Of a stretch of DNA of 43,110 nt, positions 23,299-30,905 are shown piece after piece. Origin of the DNA: an uncultured Spartobacteria bacterium. Its GTDB lineage: Bacteria; Verrucomicrobiota; Verrucomicrobiia; Chthoniobacterales; JAATET01. Within the stretch, counting starts at the first letter, position 1. Each line of letters starts with the position of its first letter. Where the stretch lies: the NCBI GenBank assembly GCA_937901895.1, contig CALGTD010000205.1, positions 1 through 43,110 of the forward strand, in the 5' to 3' direction. The notes below the pieces were generated by a model. The model was not told where the DNA came from, searched no databases, and saw nothing but the letters and a program-made list of their open reading frames with translations. A program made the position numbers and the translations under genes.

Positions 23299-24012
23299 TC
23301 AACGCCTGCGACGTCGCAGGCAGAGGCCGGCAATTCCCAATCCAACCAGGACAACGGTGCCAGGCTCCGGCACGGCGGCCGCACTGAATGTCGAAGTGAA
23401 CGGCAAGCTGTCCAGCAGGCCGGTGTTTTCACCTTCGGCGTCCACGAGAACCCACGTGGCTGTGAATTCACCGGCGGTGTCCGTCGCAAACATGCGCCCG
23501 TGGATGTGTCCGAAGGGATCCGAGGGATAGGCGTCCTCCGGCACGCCTTCGAACCACGACATCTCGGTAAGATCAAAGGCTCCATCTCCGGCAACGAGGC
23601 CGGTGCCGATCTGGTAGGTCCAGGACGGATCCGTCTCTGCGGCATCGTAGAACGAAAACTTCGCCCCCGCGGGTCCGGTGATCGAGATGAGTTTCAAGCG
23701 GAGGAAGGAACCACTCAACGCACCGAGCGGATTGTAAGCCGGCGCGAGGCCGGGGTAGCTGCTCTGGTGCAGCGCGGTGAAGGTCGTGTAACCGTTCCAG
23801 AGAAACCCGTCCTGACCGTAGGTGCCGGATCCGGCGTTGTAGGACAGGGTGGTGTTGCTTGTTCCGGGTTCAAAATACATGAAGAGGCGGTCGCCGGCGT
23901 TGATTCCGCCACTGCCGTTCGAGTCGACCGCGCCGGCGTTGATGTGTCCGTGCTGGGCGAACGCGGAGGTGACGAGGGTTGAGAGAAGTAAAACAAGAAT
24001 GCGAATTTTCAC
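23299..24012 (-). CDS. PEP-CTERM sorting domain protein
   Basis: A 237-residue exported protein. The signal peptide (KIRILVLLLSTLVTSAFA) is followed by HGHINAGAVDSNGSGGINAGD and a beta-rich body. The C-terminus is VPEPGTVVLVGLGIAGLCLRRRRR: a PEP motif, one membrane helix and an Arg cluster, the signal processed by exosortase in PEP-CTERM systems. The GTG start at 24012 overlaps the stop of the upstream pseudopilin gene (GTGA), indicating coupling. A much longer open frame extends upstream but overlaps the pseudopilin gene and lacks a signal, so the short start is used. No exosortase gene is in the window. Confidence 0.9.
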   Translation of the reverse strand: MKIRILVLLLSTLVTSAFAQHGHINAGAVDSNGSGGINAGDRLFMYFEPGTSNTTLSYNAGSGTYGQDGFLWNGYTTFTALHQSSYPGLAPAYNPLGALSGSFLRLKLISITGPAGAKFSFYDAAETDPSWTYQIGTGLVAGDGAFDLTEMSWFEGVPEDAYPSDPFGHIHGRMFATDTAGEFTATWVLVDAEGENTGLLDSLPFTSTFSAAAVPEPGTVVLVGLGIAGLCLRRRRR

Positions 24013-24659
24013 GAATTGGATGTGTGGATGAGGTTTCCGCCGTCCGGACGGACGAAGCGGGAGTTGGGTTGTTCGAGACGGGATTTCACTTCCTCCCACG
24101 GGAGGAGTTCGGCGTGCCCGTCGATGAAAAGGTAGAGGCCCGACTCTCCGGTCAGGTCGACCCAGACCTCCTTTTCGAAGGCCGCAGGCTCCCAGCCGGA
24201 AGAGGCGAAGTGGAAGTGATCGGAATTTTGCGCATCGCGATGGGCGATACTGAACAGCAGCGTTTGCGATGGCGCGGGGATGCTCTGGATTCGCGAGTAA
24301 TCCAGGTCCTCCGCACCGTGCGGGCGCTGGGTCACGAAATCGTTGATCGCGTAGCTGCAAATCCGCCCGGTGTCGTCAAAGACGTTTCGAAACGCCTCCG
24401 ACGGCAGGCTCTGCTTGAAGAGCCGGATCCACGAGAGGCGGGGCCCCTGGTGGCTGGATTGGGGGAGCTGCCCGTCGTGGTCCGCTGCGTAGTCGAGCGC
24501 GGCGCGCCCCAGTGCGCGGATCTCCGCAATGGCCTGGGCGTTCCGGGCGCTGCTCATCGCCCTGCCGTATCCGGCGTAGACGATGGACGTCAGAACCGCG
24601 CAGACCGCGATGACGACAAGGATTTCCGGTAAAGTGAATGCTGCACGGGATTTCCCCAT
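24009..24659 (-). CDS. Type II pseudopilin-like protein with prepilin N-terminus
   Basis: MGKSRAAFTLPEILVVIAVCAVLTSIVYAGYGRAM is a class III (prepilin) signal: a short basic leader, a cleavage site before Phe, Glu at position 5 and a long hydrophobic helix. The 216-residue body resembles the GspG/H-like and 'H-X9-DG' minor pseudopilins frequent in Verrucomicrobiota and Planctomycetota (LYLFIDGHAELLPWEEV near the end), though the His of the H-X9-DG box is missing. It probably assembles in, or is secreted through, a type II secretion-like machine. Start at 24659 is chosen to begin the prepilin leader. It overlaps the PEP-CTERM gene by GTGA. Confidence 0.87.
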   Translation of the reverse strand: MGKSRAAFTLPEILVVIAVCAVLTSIVYAGYGRAMSSARNAQAIAEIRALGRAALDYAADHDGQLPQSSHQGPRLSWIRLFKQSLPSEAFRNVFDDTGRICSYAINDFVTQRPHGAEDLDYSRIQSIPAPSQTLLFSIAHRDAQNSDHFHFASSGWEPAAFEKEVWVDLTGESGLYLFIDGHAELLPWEEVKSRLEQPNSRFVRPDGGNLIHTSNS

Positions 24660-24764
24660 GTTTGGATCTCCGAAATGGACCGGTTCGCCCATCCGGGAGT
24701 GGGCGGAAGGTCCGGTTGCAAAATGGTTCCTGAAACGGCGCAGTCGCCGCGTAACGGCGGCGAA

Positions 24765-25151
24765 TCAGGCCGGGAGGGGAACCGGTGACGGAGGATCAAA
24801 GAAAATGGCTTCAGGCGTCGGTGTCTCCGGCGCCAAAAGCTCGAAGGCCACGTCCGGAGGAAAGAGGGCAACGACTGCGGAGACCATCGGAGCGGTCTCG
24901 AGCTTTTTCACGGACTCCACGACGGCCGGCTTCGATCGATGTTCGCTCTTCTTCGCGTCAGCGAGGCTTTTGCACATCGAGCAGGGATATTGACCGCTGA
25001 AGGTCTTCTCGAGGGCGACGGAGAACGATGCGTCCCGGGAGTAGTCGCGGAGCATGTTTGCCCATGCGATGGACTGGAAGACCGCCCAGTGTCCACCTGC
25101 GCAGACGAACATCGCCAGCGCGGCAAGGATCGGGCCGATTCTCCGAGTCAT
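24765..25151 (-). CDS. Small exported CxxC protein, unknown function
   Basis: A 128-residue protein with an N-terminal signal or anchor (RIGPILAALAMFVCAGGHWAVFQSIAW) and a central YPCSMCKSLADAKKSE motif with a CxxC pair. The combination of 'AWANMLxxYS', 'SGQYPCSMCK' and a variable Pro-rich tail resembles a small protein seen often in Verrucomicrobiota, without known function. The Cys pair could bind a metal or be redox active. It is divergent from dnaX and upstream of the pseudopilin gene, with a 105-bp gap to that gene's start. Confidence 0.68.
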   Translation of the reverse strand: MTRRIGPILAALAMFVCAGGHWAVFQSIAWANMLRDYSRDASFSVALEKTFSGQYPCSMCKSLADAKKSEHRSKPAVVESVKKLETAPMVSAVVALFPPDVAFELLAPETPTPEAIFFDPPSPVPLPA

Positions 25152-25244
25152 CGCCCGGGATTTAAGAGCCGGGTCTGTCCGGTGTCAAATTCTCGTCTCG
25201 ATGCGGAAGGTTTCCGGAAGGCGTGGTTGTGTGACCACAACGGA

Positions 25245-25273
25245 TTCGACAATCCGGTGGTCGCCGCGATAAT
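25245..25273 (+). promoter_or_regulatory. Candidate dnaX promoter, possibly giving a near-leaderless mRNA
   Basis: GATAAT (25268-25273) is a good -10 match, with a weak TTCGAC 17 nt upstream. It ends 8 nt before the GTG start of dnaX, so initiation at the usual distance would leave almost no leader. No Shine-Dalgarno sequence is evident. Inferred by eye only. Confidence 0.22.
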
Positions 25274-25281
25274 GACGCGCC

Positions 25282-27012
25282 GTGAGCAGTTACCGCGTAT
25301 TCGCCCGGAAGTATCGTCCGCAGACCTTCGAGCAGGTCGTCGGACAGGAGCACATCACGCGCACTCTGCAAAACGCGATCGCGCAGAACCGCCTCGCGCA
25401 GGCCTATCTGTTCGTGGGTCCGCGTGGCATCGGCAAGACGTCCACGGCGCGCATTCTTGCCCGGGCGCTGAACTGCGAGAAGGGCCCCACCGTGAATCCA
25501 TGCGGCGTCTGTGACGCGTGCCGGGAGATTGCCGAGGGAAACAGCCTCGACGTGCTTGAGATCGACGGCGCGAGCAACAACTCGGTGGACCACGTGCGCG
25601 AACTGCGTGAGAACGCCGCCTACCAGCCCGCGCGAGGCCCTTACAAGATCTACCTCGTCGACGAGGTTCACATGCTCTCGACCGCGGCATTCAATGCCCT
25701 GCTCAAGACGCTCGAGGAACCGCCGCCGCACGTGAAGTTCATCTTCGCGACGACGGAGGCCCAGAAAGTGCCTGCAACGATCACGAGCCGCTGCCAGCGG
25801 TTCGATCTGAGGCGCATTCCCGCGGATCTCATTGCCGCGCATCTCCAGCACATCGCGAAACAGGAGAACGTCGCCCTGGATGACGCCGCCGCCGGGGCGA
25901 TTGCCAAGGGCGCCGACGGCGGGCTGCGCGATGCGGAATCGATGCTCGACCAGCTTGTGGCATTCTGCGGGGAGAAGATCACCGCGGCCGACGTCCTGTC
26001 CGTCTTTGGATTTACGGCGAAGGAAACCGTGGAGGCCTTGTGCGAGCGGATTTTCGAGCGGGATGCCGCCGCGGCGCTTGCGATCGTGGCGGAACAGGCC
26101 GCTGCAGGTCGCGACCTTGCACGGCTGATGGGGGACATGATATCGCATCTTCGCGACCTTCTCGTGCGCTCGGTGAAGGCCGGTGACTCCGCGGGTCATT
26201 CCGACGAACACCTGCTCCTGTTGCTCGATCATTTTGCGGAAACGGAAACCCGCCTGCGGTGGGCGACGGATCGCCGGCTCTATTTTGATGTGGCGGTCAT
26301 CAAGGCCGTTCACATGCTGGGCGAGACCACTCTCTCCGACGTGATCGACACGCTGGTCGCGATCGGCGGCGGAGTGGAACCCCCCTCGCGCACGGTTCCC
26401 CAAAAGCCTGCACCGGCACCGGAGGTGTCCACTCCACGTCCGGCTCCCGCGGCTCCATCCAGTCGCGTCACGGAGGAGCCTCCGACGGTGCCCGTCGCCC
26501 ACAGTTCCGCGCCGGTGCCGGAGGAGAAACCTGAATCCATTGCCGAGCCCGTTGTTTCAACGCCACTGGCACCGCCGGCAGCCGCGACCGCCGGGGCCGG
26601 AGACCTCGAGACGGTGTGGCGGGAGGTTGCGGAGTCCTTGAGCGCGGAGTCGTTCTTCCAGTTCGGATGGCTCGTCGGTGGAAAGCCCGCGGAGTTGGAG
26701 AACGACACGCTCACCGTCGAGTTTCCGGAAACGGACGAGCACTACGCACATCTTGCAAACTGGGACGACACCTGTCGTCAGACGGCGGCGGCGATTTCCA
26801 AACGGCTCGGACGCCGCACGGAATTCGCGTGCAAATTCACGGCGCCCGCCGTTTCTGTAGAAGAGCCTCCACCTGAACCGGAACCCGAGCCGGCGCCGGC
26901 GGCCGTCGAAGAGCCGCCTCAACCCGAAGTGGATCCTGCGGAGGATTTCAAAAACGATCCGCTGATCCGCAAAGCCCTCGAACTTTTCAAAGCCCGAATC
27001 GAAGCCACATGA
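25282..27012 (+). CDS. dnaX: DNA polymerase III subunit gamma/tau
   Basis: AAA+ clamp-loader subunit of the replicase. The 576-residue protein has Walker A (GPRGIGKTSTAR), the four-cysteine zinc module (CEKGPTVNPCGVCDAC), Walker B (IYLVDEVHML), sensor 1 (FIFATTEAQKVP) and the SRC motif (TSRCQRFDLRR) in residues 1-~240. The collar domain follows, then a Pro/Ala/Glu-rich linker (residues ~370-440) and a tau-like C-terminal region. I found no A-rich slippery site that would give a programmed gamma frameshift. The GTG start is supported by the standard opening SSYRVFARKYRPQTFEQVVGQ. The stop overlaps ybaB by ATGA. Confidence 0.97.
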   Translation: MSSYRVFARKYRPQTFEQVVGQEHITRTLQNAIAQNRLAQAYLFVGPRGIGKTSTARILARALNCEKGPTVNPCGVCDACREIAEGNSLDVLEIDGASNNSVDHVRELRENAAYQPARGPYKIYLVDEVHMLSTAAFNALLKTLEEPPPHVKFIFATTEAQKVPATITSRCQRFDLRRIPADLIAAHLQHIAKQENVALDDAAAGAIAKGADGGLRDAESMLDQLVAFCGEKITAADVLSVFGFTAKETVEALCERIFERDAAAALAIVAEQAAAGRDLARLMGDMISHLRDLLVRSVKAGDSAGHSDEHLLLLLDHFAETETRLRWATDRRLYFDVAVIKAVHMLGETTLSDVIDTLVAIGGGVEPPSRTVPQKPAPAPEVSTPRPAPAAPSSRVTEEPPTVPVAHSSAPVPEEKPESIAEPVVSTPLAPPAAATAGAGDLETVWREVAESLSAESFFQFGWLVGGKPAELENDTLTVEFPETDEHYAHLANWDDTCRQTAAAISKRLGRRTEFACKFTAPAVSVEEPPPEPEPEPAPAAVEEPPQPEVDPAEDFKNDPLIRKALELFKARIEAT

Positions 27013-27320
27013 ATATCCAGAAAATGCTCAAACAGGCCCAGCAGATGCAGGCCAAACTCGCAGAAACGCAGGCCGAACTCGCCGGCAAGACCGTGGAGGC
27101 CAGCGTCGGTGGCGGCAAGGTGACGGTGGTTGCCAATGGCGCGGGCGACGTCGTTTCCATCAAGATCGATCCGCAGGTGGTCGATCCCGAGGACGTCGAG
27201 TTGCTCGAAGATCTCGTGCTCTCCGGTGTGAAGCAGGCGATCGAGGATGCCAAGAAGATGGCCGGCGACGAAATGGGCAAGCTCACCGCGGGCTTGAACA
27301 TCCCGGGACTGCCGTTCTGA
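27009..27320 (+). CDS. ybaB: YbaB/EbfC family nucleoid-associated protein
   Basis: A 103-residue DNA-binding dimer linked to nucleoid organisation. The sequence follows the family: an N-terminal helix (IQKMLKQAQQMQAKLAETQAEL), a central beta-sheet (VEASVGGGKVTVVANGAGDVVSIKIDPQVVDPEDVELLEDLV) and a C-terminal helix ending MGKLTAGLNIPGLPF. dnaX-ybaB order is widely conserved, and the 4-nt overlap indicates coupling. The recR gene that commonly follows is not here; a 380-bp gene-free stretch follows instead. Confidence 0.96.
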   Translation: MNIQKMLKQAQQMQAKLAETQAELAGKTVEASVGGGKVTVVANGAGDVVSIKIDPQVVDPEDVELLEDLVLSGVKQAIEDAKKMAGDEMGKLTAGLNIPGLPF

Positions 27321-27700
27321 CATTCGGTCCATGAACCGGGCAAGTCGGGGAGGCGTGACCGGACTTGCTGGACATATCCTCGCTGCAGGGTGACGTCCTG
27401 GAAGGTCCGGAACATCCGGACCGTTGATCACGCCGTTGGGGCACCGACTGCAGAGAGGAGTCCGCAGAAACCCGGCCGTCGTCGGTCGCACTCGATGAGC
27501 GTGGCGGGATCTTTATCCGAAAGTGTGGGAGCTCGTTTGCCCACGAGTTTTCAAATTTCGGGGAGGATACGCTGAGAGTCGAAACCTTTTTGAAGGAGAA
27601 CGGGGGAAGGGGAAATCACACAGACCCAACCCGGACCGTTCGATACCCTCCCGCGCGAGTTCGAAACCTGCTCGAAATCGCGGAACAGATACCCTGACTT
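27321..27700. other. Gene-free stretch with several hairpins, no convincing ORF
   Basis: This 380-bp gap between convergent ybaB and the CNNM gene has only short open frames with no recognisable protein. It holds a 7-bp stem GCAAGTC/GACTTGC (27340-27368) and a perfect 8-bp stem GGTCCGGA/TCCGGACC with a 3-nt loop (27404-27422). A 7-bp stem followed by a T-rich run (27530-27553) could terminate the dnaX-ybaB transcript. A stem CGCGAgTTCGA/TCGAAaTCGCG with one mismatch lies at 27654-27682. The 10-mer CCGGACCGTT occurs twice (27416 and 27631). It may encode a structured RNA or be a decayed gene; no known RNA family was matched. Confidence 0.45.
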
Positions 27701-29014
27701 TCATGGGCGGGTCGTCTCGGTGCCAGGCCTGACGAGCACCTTGTCCACACGGCGACGATCCATGTCGACCACCTCGAAGCGGTAGCCATGAGCGTCGAAC
27801 GATTCCCCCTCCACGGGCAGGCGGCCAAGACGGGCGCAGATGTATCCGCCAAGCGTGGAGACGTGCCGGCGTTCGTCATCGGTGGGAGCGAAGCCGGGAA
27901 GAAATTCCTCGAGTTCCTCCAAACCCACGAGGGCGTCCACGAGCAGGGAGCCGTCCTCGCGTCGGACGAATGGCGCGCTTTGCTTTTCTCCGGCCTCCGG
28001 AAGATCACCGACAATGGCCTCGAGCAGGTCGTTGATCGTGACGAGTCCGGCGATGCCGCCGAATTCATCGGTGACGAGGGCGATGTGGCGTCCCTCCCGT
28101 TTGAATGTTTCCAGGAGATGAATCGCTGACTGCGTCTCTGGAACGATGAGCGCGGGAGTGATGAGATGCTCGATATCCACGGGCACCCCGGCGGCGAGAT
28201 TCGCGTAGATGCTCTTCACGGAGACGAACCCGAGGACCTGATCCGGATTGTCGTCGTAGACGGGAAAGTGCGAGTGATTGCTGACGACGATCTTGTGCCA
28301 CACCTGCTCGTGGGATTCGTCGGATGCGATCCAGACGATGCGCGTGCGCGGCGTCATGATGTGCTTCACGTGCAGCCGGTCGAGCGCAAGCACGCTCTCG
28401 ACCATCTCGCTCTCCGCATCGAGGAAGACGCCCGCCTGCAGTCCCTCGCGCACCAGTCCGGCGACCTCCTCCTCCGTCACCGGAGCCATCTTTGTTTCGC
28501 GCACACCGAACAACCGGAGAATCGTTTCCGTGGAAAAACTCAGCACGTGCACGGCGGGCGCAGCCAGCCGGGACAACGCCTGCATCGGCCGGGCTACAAG
28601 CCCTGAAATGGCTTCGGGCCGTTGCAAGGCGAGGCGCTTCGGCACGAGTTCGCCGATCACCAGCGAAAGGTAGGTGATGACCAGCACCACGCCGAAGAGG
28701 GCGATCTTCTGGCTGTGGGGACCGATGATGGGGACATTGGCAAATGTTTCGCCGATTTCCTTCGCGATCGTTGCGCCGCCGAATGCACCGGCGAGAATTC
28801 CGATGAGCGTGATGCCGATCTGCACGGTGGACAGGAAACGGTTCGGCGATTCCTTGAGGTCCAGCGCCGCGCGGGCGCCGCGATTGCCGCTTTCCGCGAG
28901 TGCTTCGAGACGGGCCTTGCGCGAGGAAACCAGTGCCATCTCCGTCATGGCGAAAACGCCGTTCGCGAGCAGAAGGATGGCTATGACGATGACTTCAAAA
29001 ATGGTGGCGTCCAT
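27701..29014 (-). CDS. CNNM/CBS-domain membrane protein (HlyC/CorC family)
   Basis: A 437-residue protein in the family of magnesium/cobalt-efflux-associated transporters. Residues 1-~190 form the DUF21/CNNM transmembrane domain (NGVFAMTEMALVSSRKARLEALAESG; FLSTVQIGITLIGILAGAFGG; IGELVPKRLALQRPE). A pair of CBS domains follows (~205-340; MTPRTRIVWIASDES; LVTDEFGGIAGLVTINDLLEAIVGDL), then a C-terminal CorC/HlyC domain (~355-432; LGGYICARLGRLPVEGE; FEVVDMDRRRVDKVLV). The length and domain order are standard. It lies 94 bp downstream of the allophanate hydrolase gene on the same strand but is functionally unrelated. Confidence 0.95.
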   Translation of the reverse strand: MDATIFEVIVIAILLLANGVFAMTEMALVSSRKARLEALAESGNRGARAALDLKESPNRFLSTVQIGITLIGILAGAFGGATIAKEIGETFANVPIIGPHSQKIALFGVVLVITYLSLVIGELVPKRLALQRPEAISGLVARPMQALSRLAAPAVHVLSFSTETILRLFGVRETKMAPVTEEEVAGLVREGLQAGVFLDAESEMVESVLALDRLHVKHIMTPRTRIVWIASDESHEQVWHKIVVSNHSHFPVYDDNPDQVLGFVSVKSIYANLAAGVPVDIEHLITPALIVPETQSAIHLLETFKREGRHIALVTDEFGGIAGLVTINDLLEAIVGDLPEAGEKQSAPFVRREDGSLLVDALVGLEELEEFLPGFAPTDDERRHVSTLGGYICARLGRLPVEGESFDAHGYRFEVVDMDRRRVDKVLVRPGTETTRP

Positions 29015-29068
29015 GAACGGAGGCCATCGAGTCTAGCCACGAATCACGGGGGGGCAACCCGTCTCCAT

Positions 29069-29086
29069 CCGGCATGAAAATGCCGG
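29069..29086. terminator. Perfect 7-bp hairpin after the allophanate hydrolase gene
   Basis: CCGGCAT and ATGCCGG pair around a 4-nt loop (GAAA on the plus strand, TTTC on the minus strand). It lies 22 nt beyond the last gene of the guanidine/urea operon. No T-run follows, so it may be a weak terminator or an mRNA 3'-end stabiliser. Confidence 0.4.
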
Positions 29087-29108
29087 TGGACTCCCTTCGC
29101 GGCGTCGG

Positions 29109-30905
29109 TTAGCCGGTTTGAGACGCCTTCTCGAGTTCGGTGAAATTCAGGTAATTTCGCCAGCCGCCGTGGGCGCTGATGGCTTCCGCGTGGTGGGTGG
29201 CAAATTCCTCGCAAAGGAAGCCCTTCACGCGGCGGCCGTCTTTCAACCGGACGGTGCCGATCGTCATCGGAGGCGGCACGGCGGCCACGAACTTTCCAAA
29301 AGCGCGCTCACCGAGTGACCAGATCTCGGTCTCGATGCGCACGCCCTTGTTTTCACCGACGCAGACGAGGCCGGGGCGGGGTGGATGAAATCCTTCCAGC
29401 GCATAGAGCGCGTAGTCGGGGGCGGTTTCGATGGTCTCGATGTAGGTTGCCCCGAGATCGACCAGTTGATGGTTGAGCGGATAGCCGGTGAGATGGGCGC
29501 CGACCACGGCAAGTTCCACGCGGCCACCGGCGGATTCCAGCGCGTTTCGGCGCCGCCGCGGGGAGTCGGGTTTCCCCAGGAATCTTCTTCCGACTTCGCA
29601 CAATTCGAAATCGCTGAAAGCCGGCGCGATGATTGTGACGCCGAGCGGCAGGCCGTCGGGTCGGAATCCGGCAGGCAGCGCGAGCGCAGCGAGATCGAGG
29701 AGGTTTACGAAATTCGTGTAGCGGCCGAGGTTGGAATTCAGCGTGATGGGATCGGCGAGCACCTCGTCGATGCGATAGATCGTCGGGGTGGTTGGCAGCA
29801 GCAGGAAGTCGATCTGCTGCCACGCCGGCGCGCACCGTTTGCGAAGCGTCTTCAGCTTGTAGGTCGCGCTGAACGCGTCTGCAGCGGTGAGGGAACCTCC
29901 CCTGGAAATGATGCCTGCGACCGTGGGGTCCACCTCGTCGGGATGTTCGTCGATGAACTTCCCGACCGCCGAGTAACGCTCGGCGACCCATGGACCGCCG
30001 TAAAGCAGCTCGGCGGTCTCAAGGAACGGGGAAATGTCGATCTCCACGGGCAGTCCGCCCATCTCGACGAACCGCGCGACGGCTCCGTCGTAAAGTGCGG
30101 ATGCCGCGACGTCTCCGAGGAAGTCGAGCTGACCGGCCATGGGAATGCCAAAGCGGAAAGGTCGGGAAAACGGCGCGCGATCCCCGAAGGCGCGGGAGTA
30201 GGGGTCGGCGTCGTCGGGTCGGGCGAGCAGATCAAGGACTAGCGCGGCGTCGTCGGGATCATTCGCAAAAATGGAGACGCAATCGAGCGAGCGGCACGCG
30301 GGAACGACGCCGGTGCAGCCGATTACTCCCCGCGAGGGTTTGAGTCCGACGATGCCATTGAATGCGGCGGGGACGCGGCCGGAGCCCGCAGTATCCGTTC
30401 CGAGCGAAAAGCTGACGAGTCCGGCGGCCACGGCGACCGCGCTGCCGGAGCTCGATCCTCCCGAGATGAACTCCGGGTGATATACGCTGGTGCACGGGCC
30501 GTGCGGAGTGCGCATGCCGACGAGACCCGTGGCGAACTGGTCCATGTTCGTCTTTCCAATGATGATGGCCCCGGCTTCCTCGAGGAGGCGCACGCAGGTC
30601 GCCGACGATTCCGGCGTGTAGGCGAAGGAAGGACATCCCGCGGTCGTCGGCGCACCGGCCAGGTCGATGTTGTCCTTGATGGCGCATGGGACGCCCGCAA
30701 GCGGCAGGTGGAGCTGGCTGGAGAGCGTTTCCGCGCGTGCGATGGCCTCCGCTTCGGGAACGAGGTGGATCCAGACGTGGTCGTCACCCCGTTCACGAAT
30801 GCGTCGGTAAATTTCGCGAACGACCTCAACCGGCGTGAAATCTCCGGATCGGTAGCACGAACGCAAAAGGGAGATTTCCAGCGTGAGTTTGCGAAGGTCA
30901 ATCAT
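29109..30905 (-). CDS. atzF: Allophanate hydrolase
   Basis: Hydrolyses allophanate to two ammonia and two CO2, the last step of urea-carboxylase and guanidine-carboxylase pathways. The 598-residue enzyme has an amidase-signature domain (residues 1-~450) with the catalytic triad Lys77 (CAIKDN), cis-Ser151 (GGSSSGS) and nucleophile Ser175 (GTDTAGSGRVPA). The C-terminal allophanate hydrolase domain (~475-595; VVGAHLTGYPLNHQLVDLGA; VCVGENKGVRIETEIWSLGE) removes the second carboxyl group in studied members. Start at 30905 (MIDLRKLTLEI) overlaps the carboxylase stop by 8 bp; an upstream in-frame ATG is rejected. It is the last gene of the operon. Confidence 0.96.
   Translation of the reverse strand: MIDLRKLTLEISLLRSCYRSGDFTPVEVVREIYRRIRERGDDHVWIHLVPEAEAIARAETLSSQLHLPLAGVPCAIKDNIDLAGAPTTAGCPSFAYTPESSATCVRLLEEAGAIIIGKTNMDQFATGLVGMRTPHGPCTSVYHPEFISGGSSSGSAVAVAAGLVSFSLGTDTAGSGRVPAAFNGIVGLKPSRGVIGCTGVVPACRSLDCVSIFANDPDDAALVLDLLARPDDADPYSRAFGDRAPFSRPFRFGIPMAGQLDFLGDVAASALYDGAVARFVEMGGLPVEIDISPFLETAELLYGGPWVAERYSAVGKFIDEHPDEVDPTVAGIISRGGSLTAADAFSATYKLKTLRKRCAPAWQQIDFLLLPTTPTIYRIDEVLADPITLNSNLGRYTNFVNLLDLAALALPAGFRPDGLPLGVTIIAPAFSDFELCEVGRRFLGKPDSPRRRRNALESAGGRVELAVVGAHLTGYPLNHQLVDLGATYIETIETAPDYALYALEGFHPPRPGLVCVGENKGVRIETEIWSLGERAFGKFVAAVPPPMTIGTVRLKDGRRVKGFLCEEFATHHAEAISAHGGWRNYLNFTELEKASQTG

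Noticed and set aside
24013..24360. A longer PEP-CTERM protein starting upstream of 24012
   Set aside because: The extension is antisense-like, overlaps the pseudopilin gene in another frame and would bury the signal peptide. The GTG at 24012 gives a proper signal and a GTGA coupling.
27321..27500. RNase P RNA, SRP RNA or tmRNA in the gap after ybaB
   Set aside because: AGAAACCCGGC followed by CGGTC resembles the 3' end of RNase P RNA, but the conserved GAGGAAAGTCCGG and other core blocks are missing. No SRP GGAAGxAGC loop or tmRNA ends were found.
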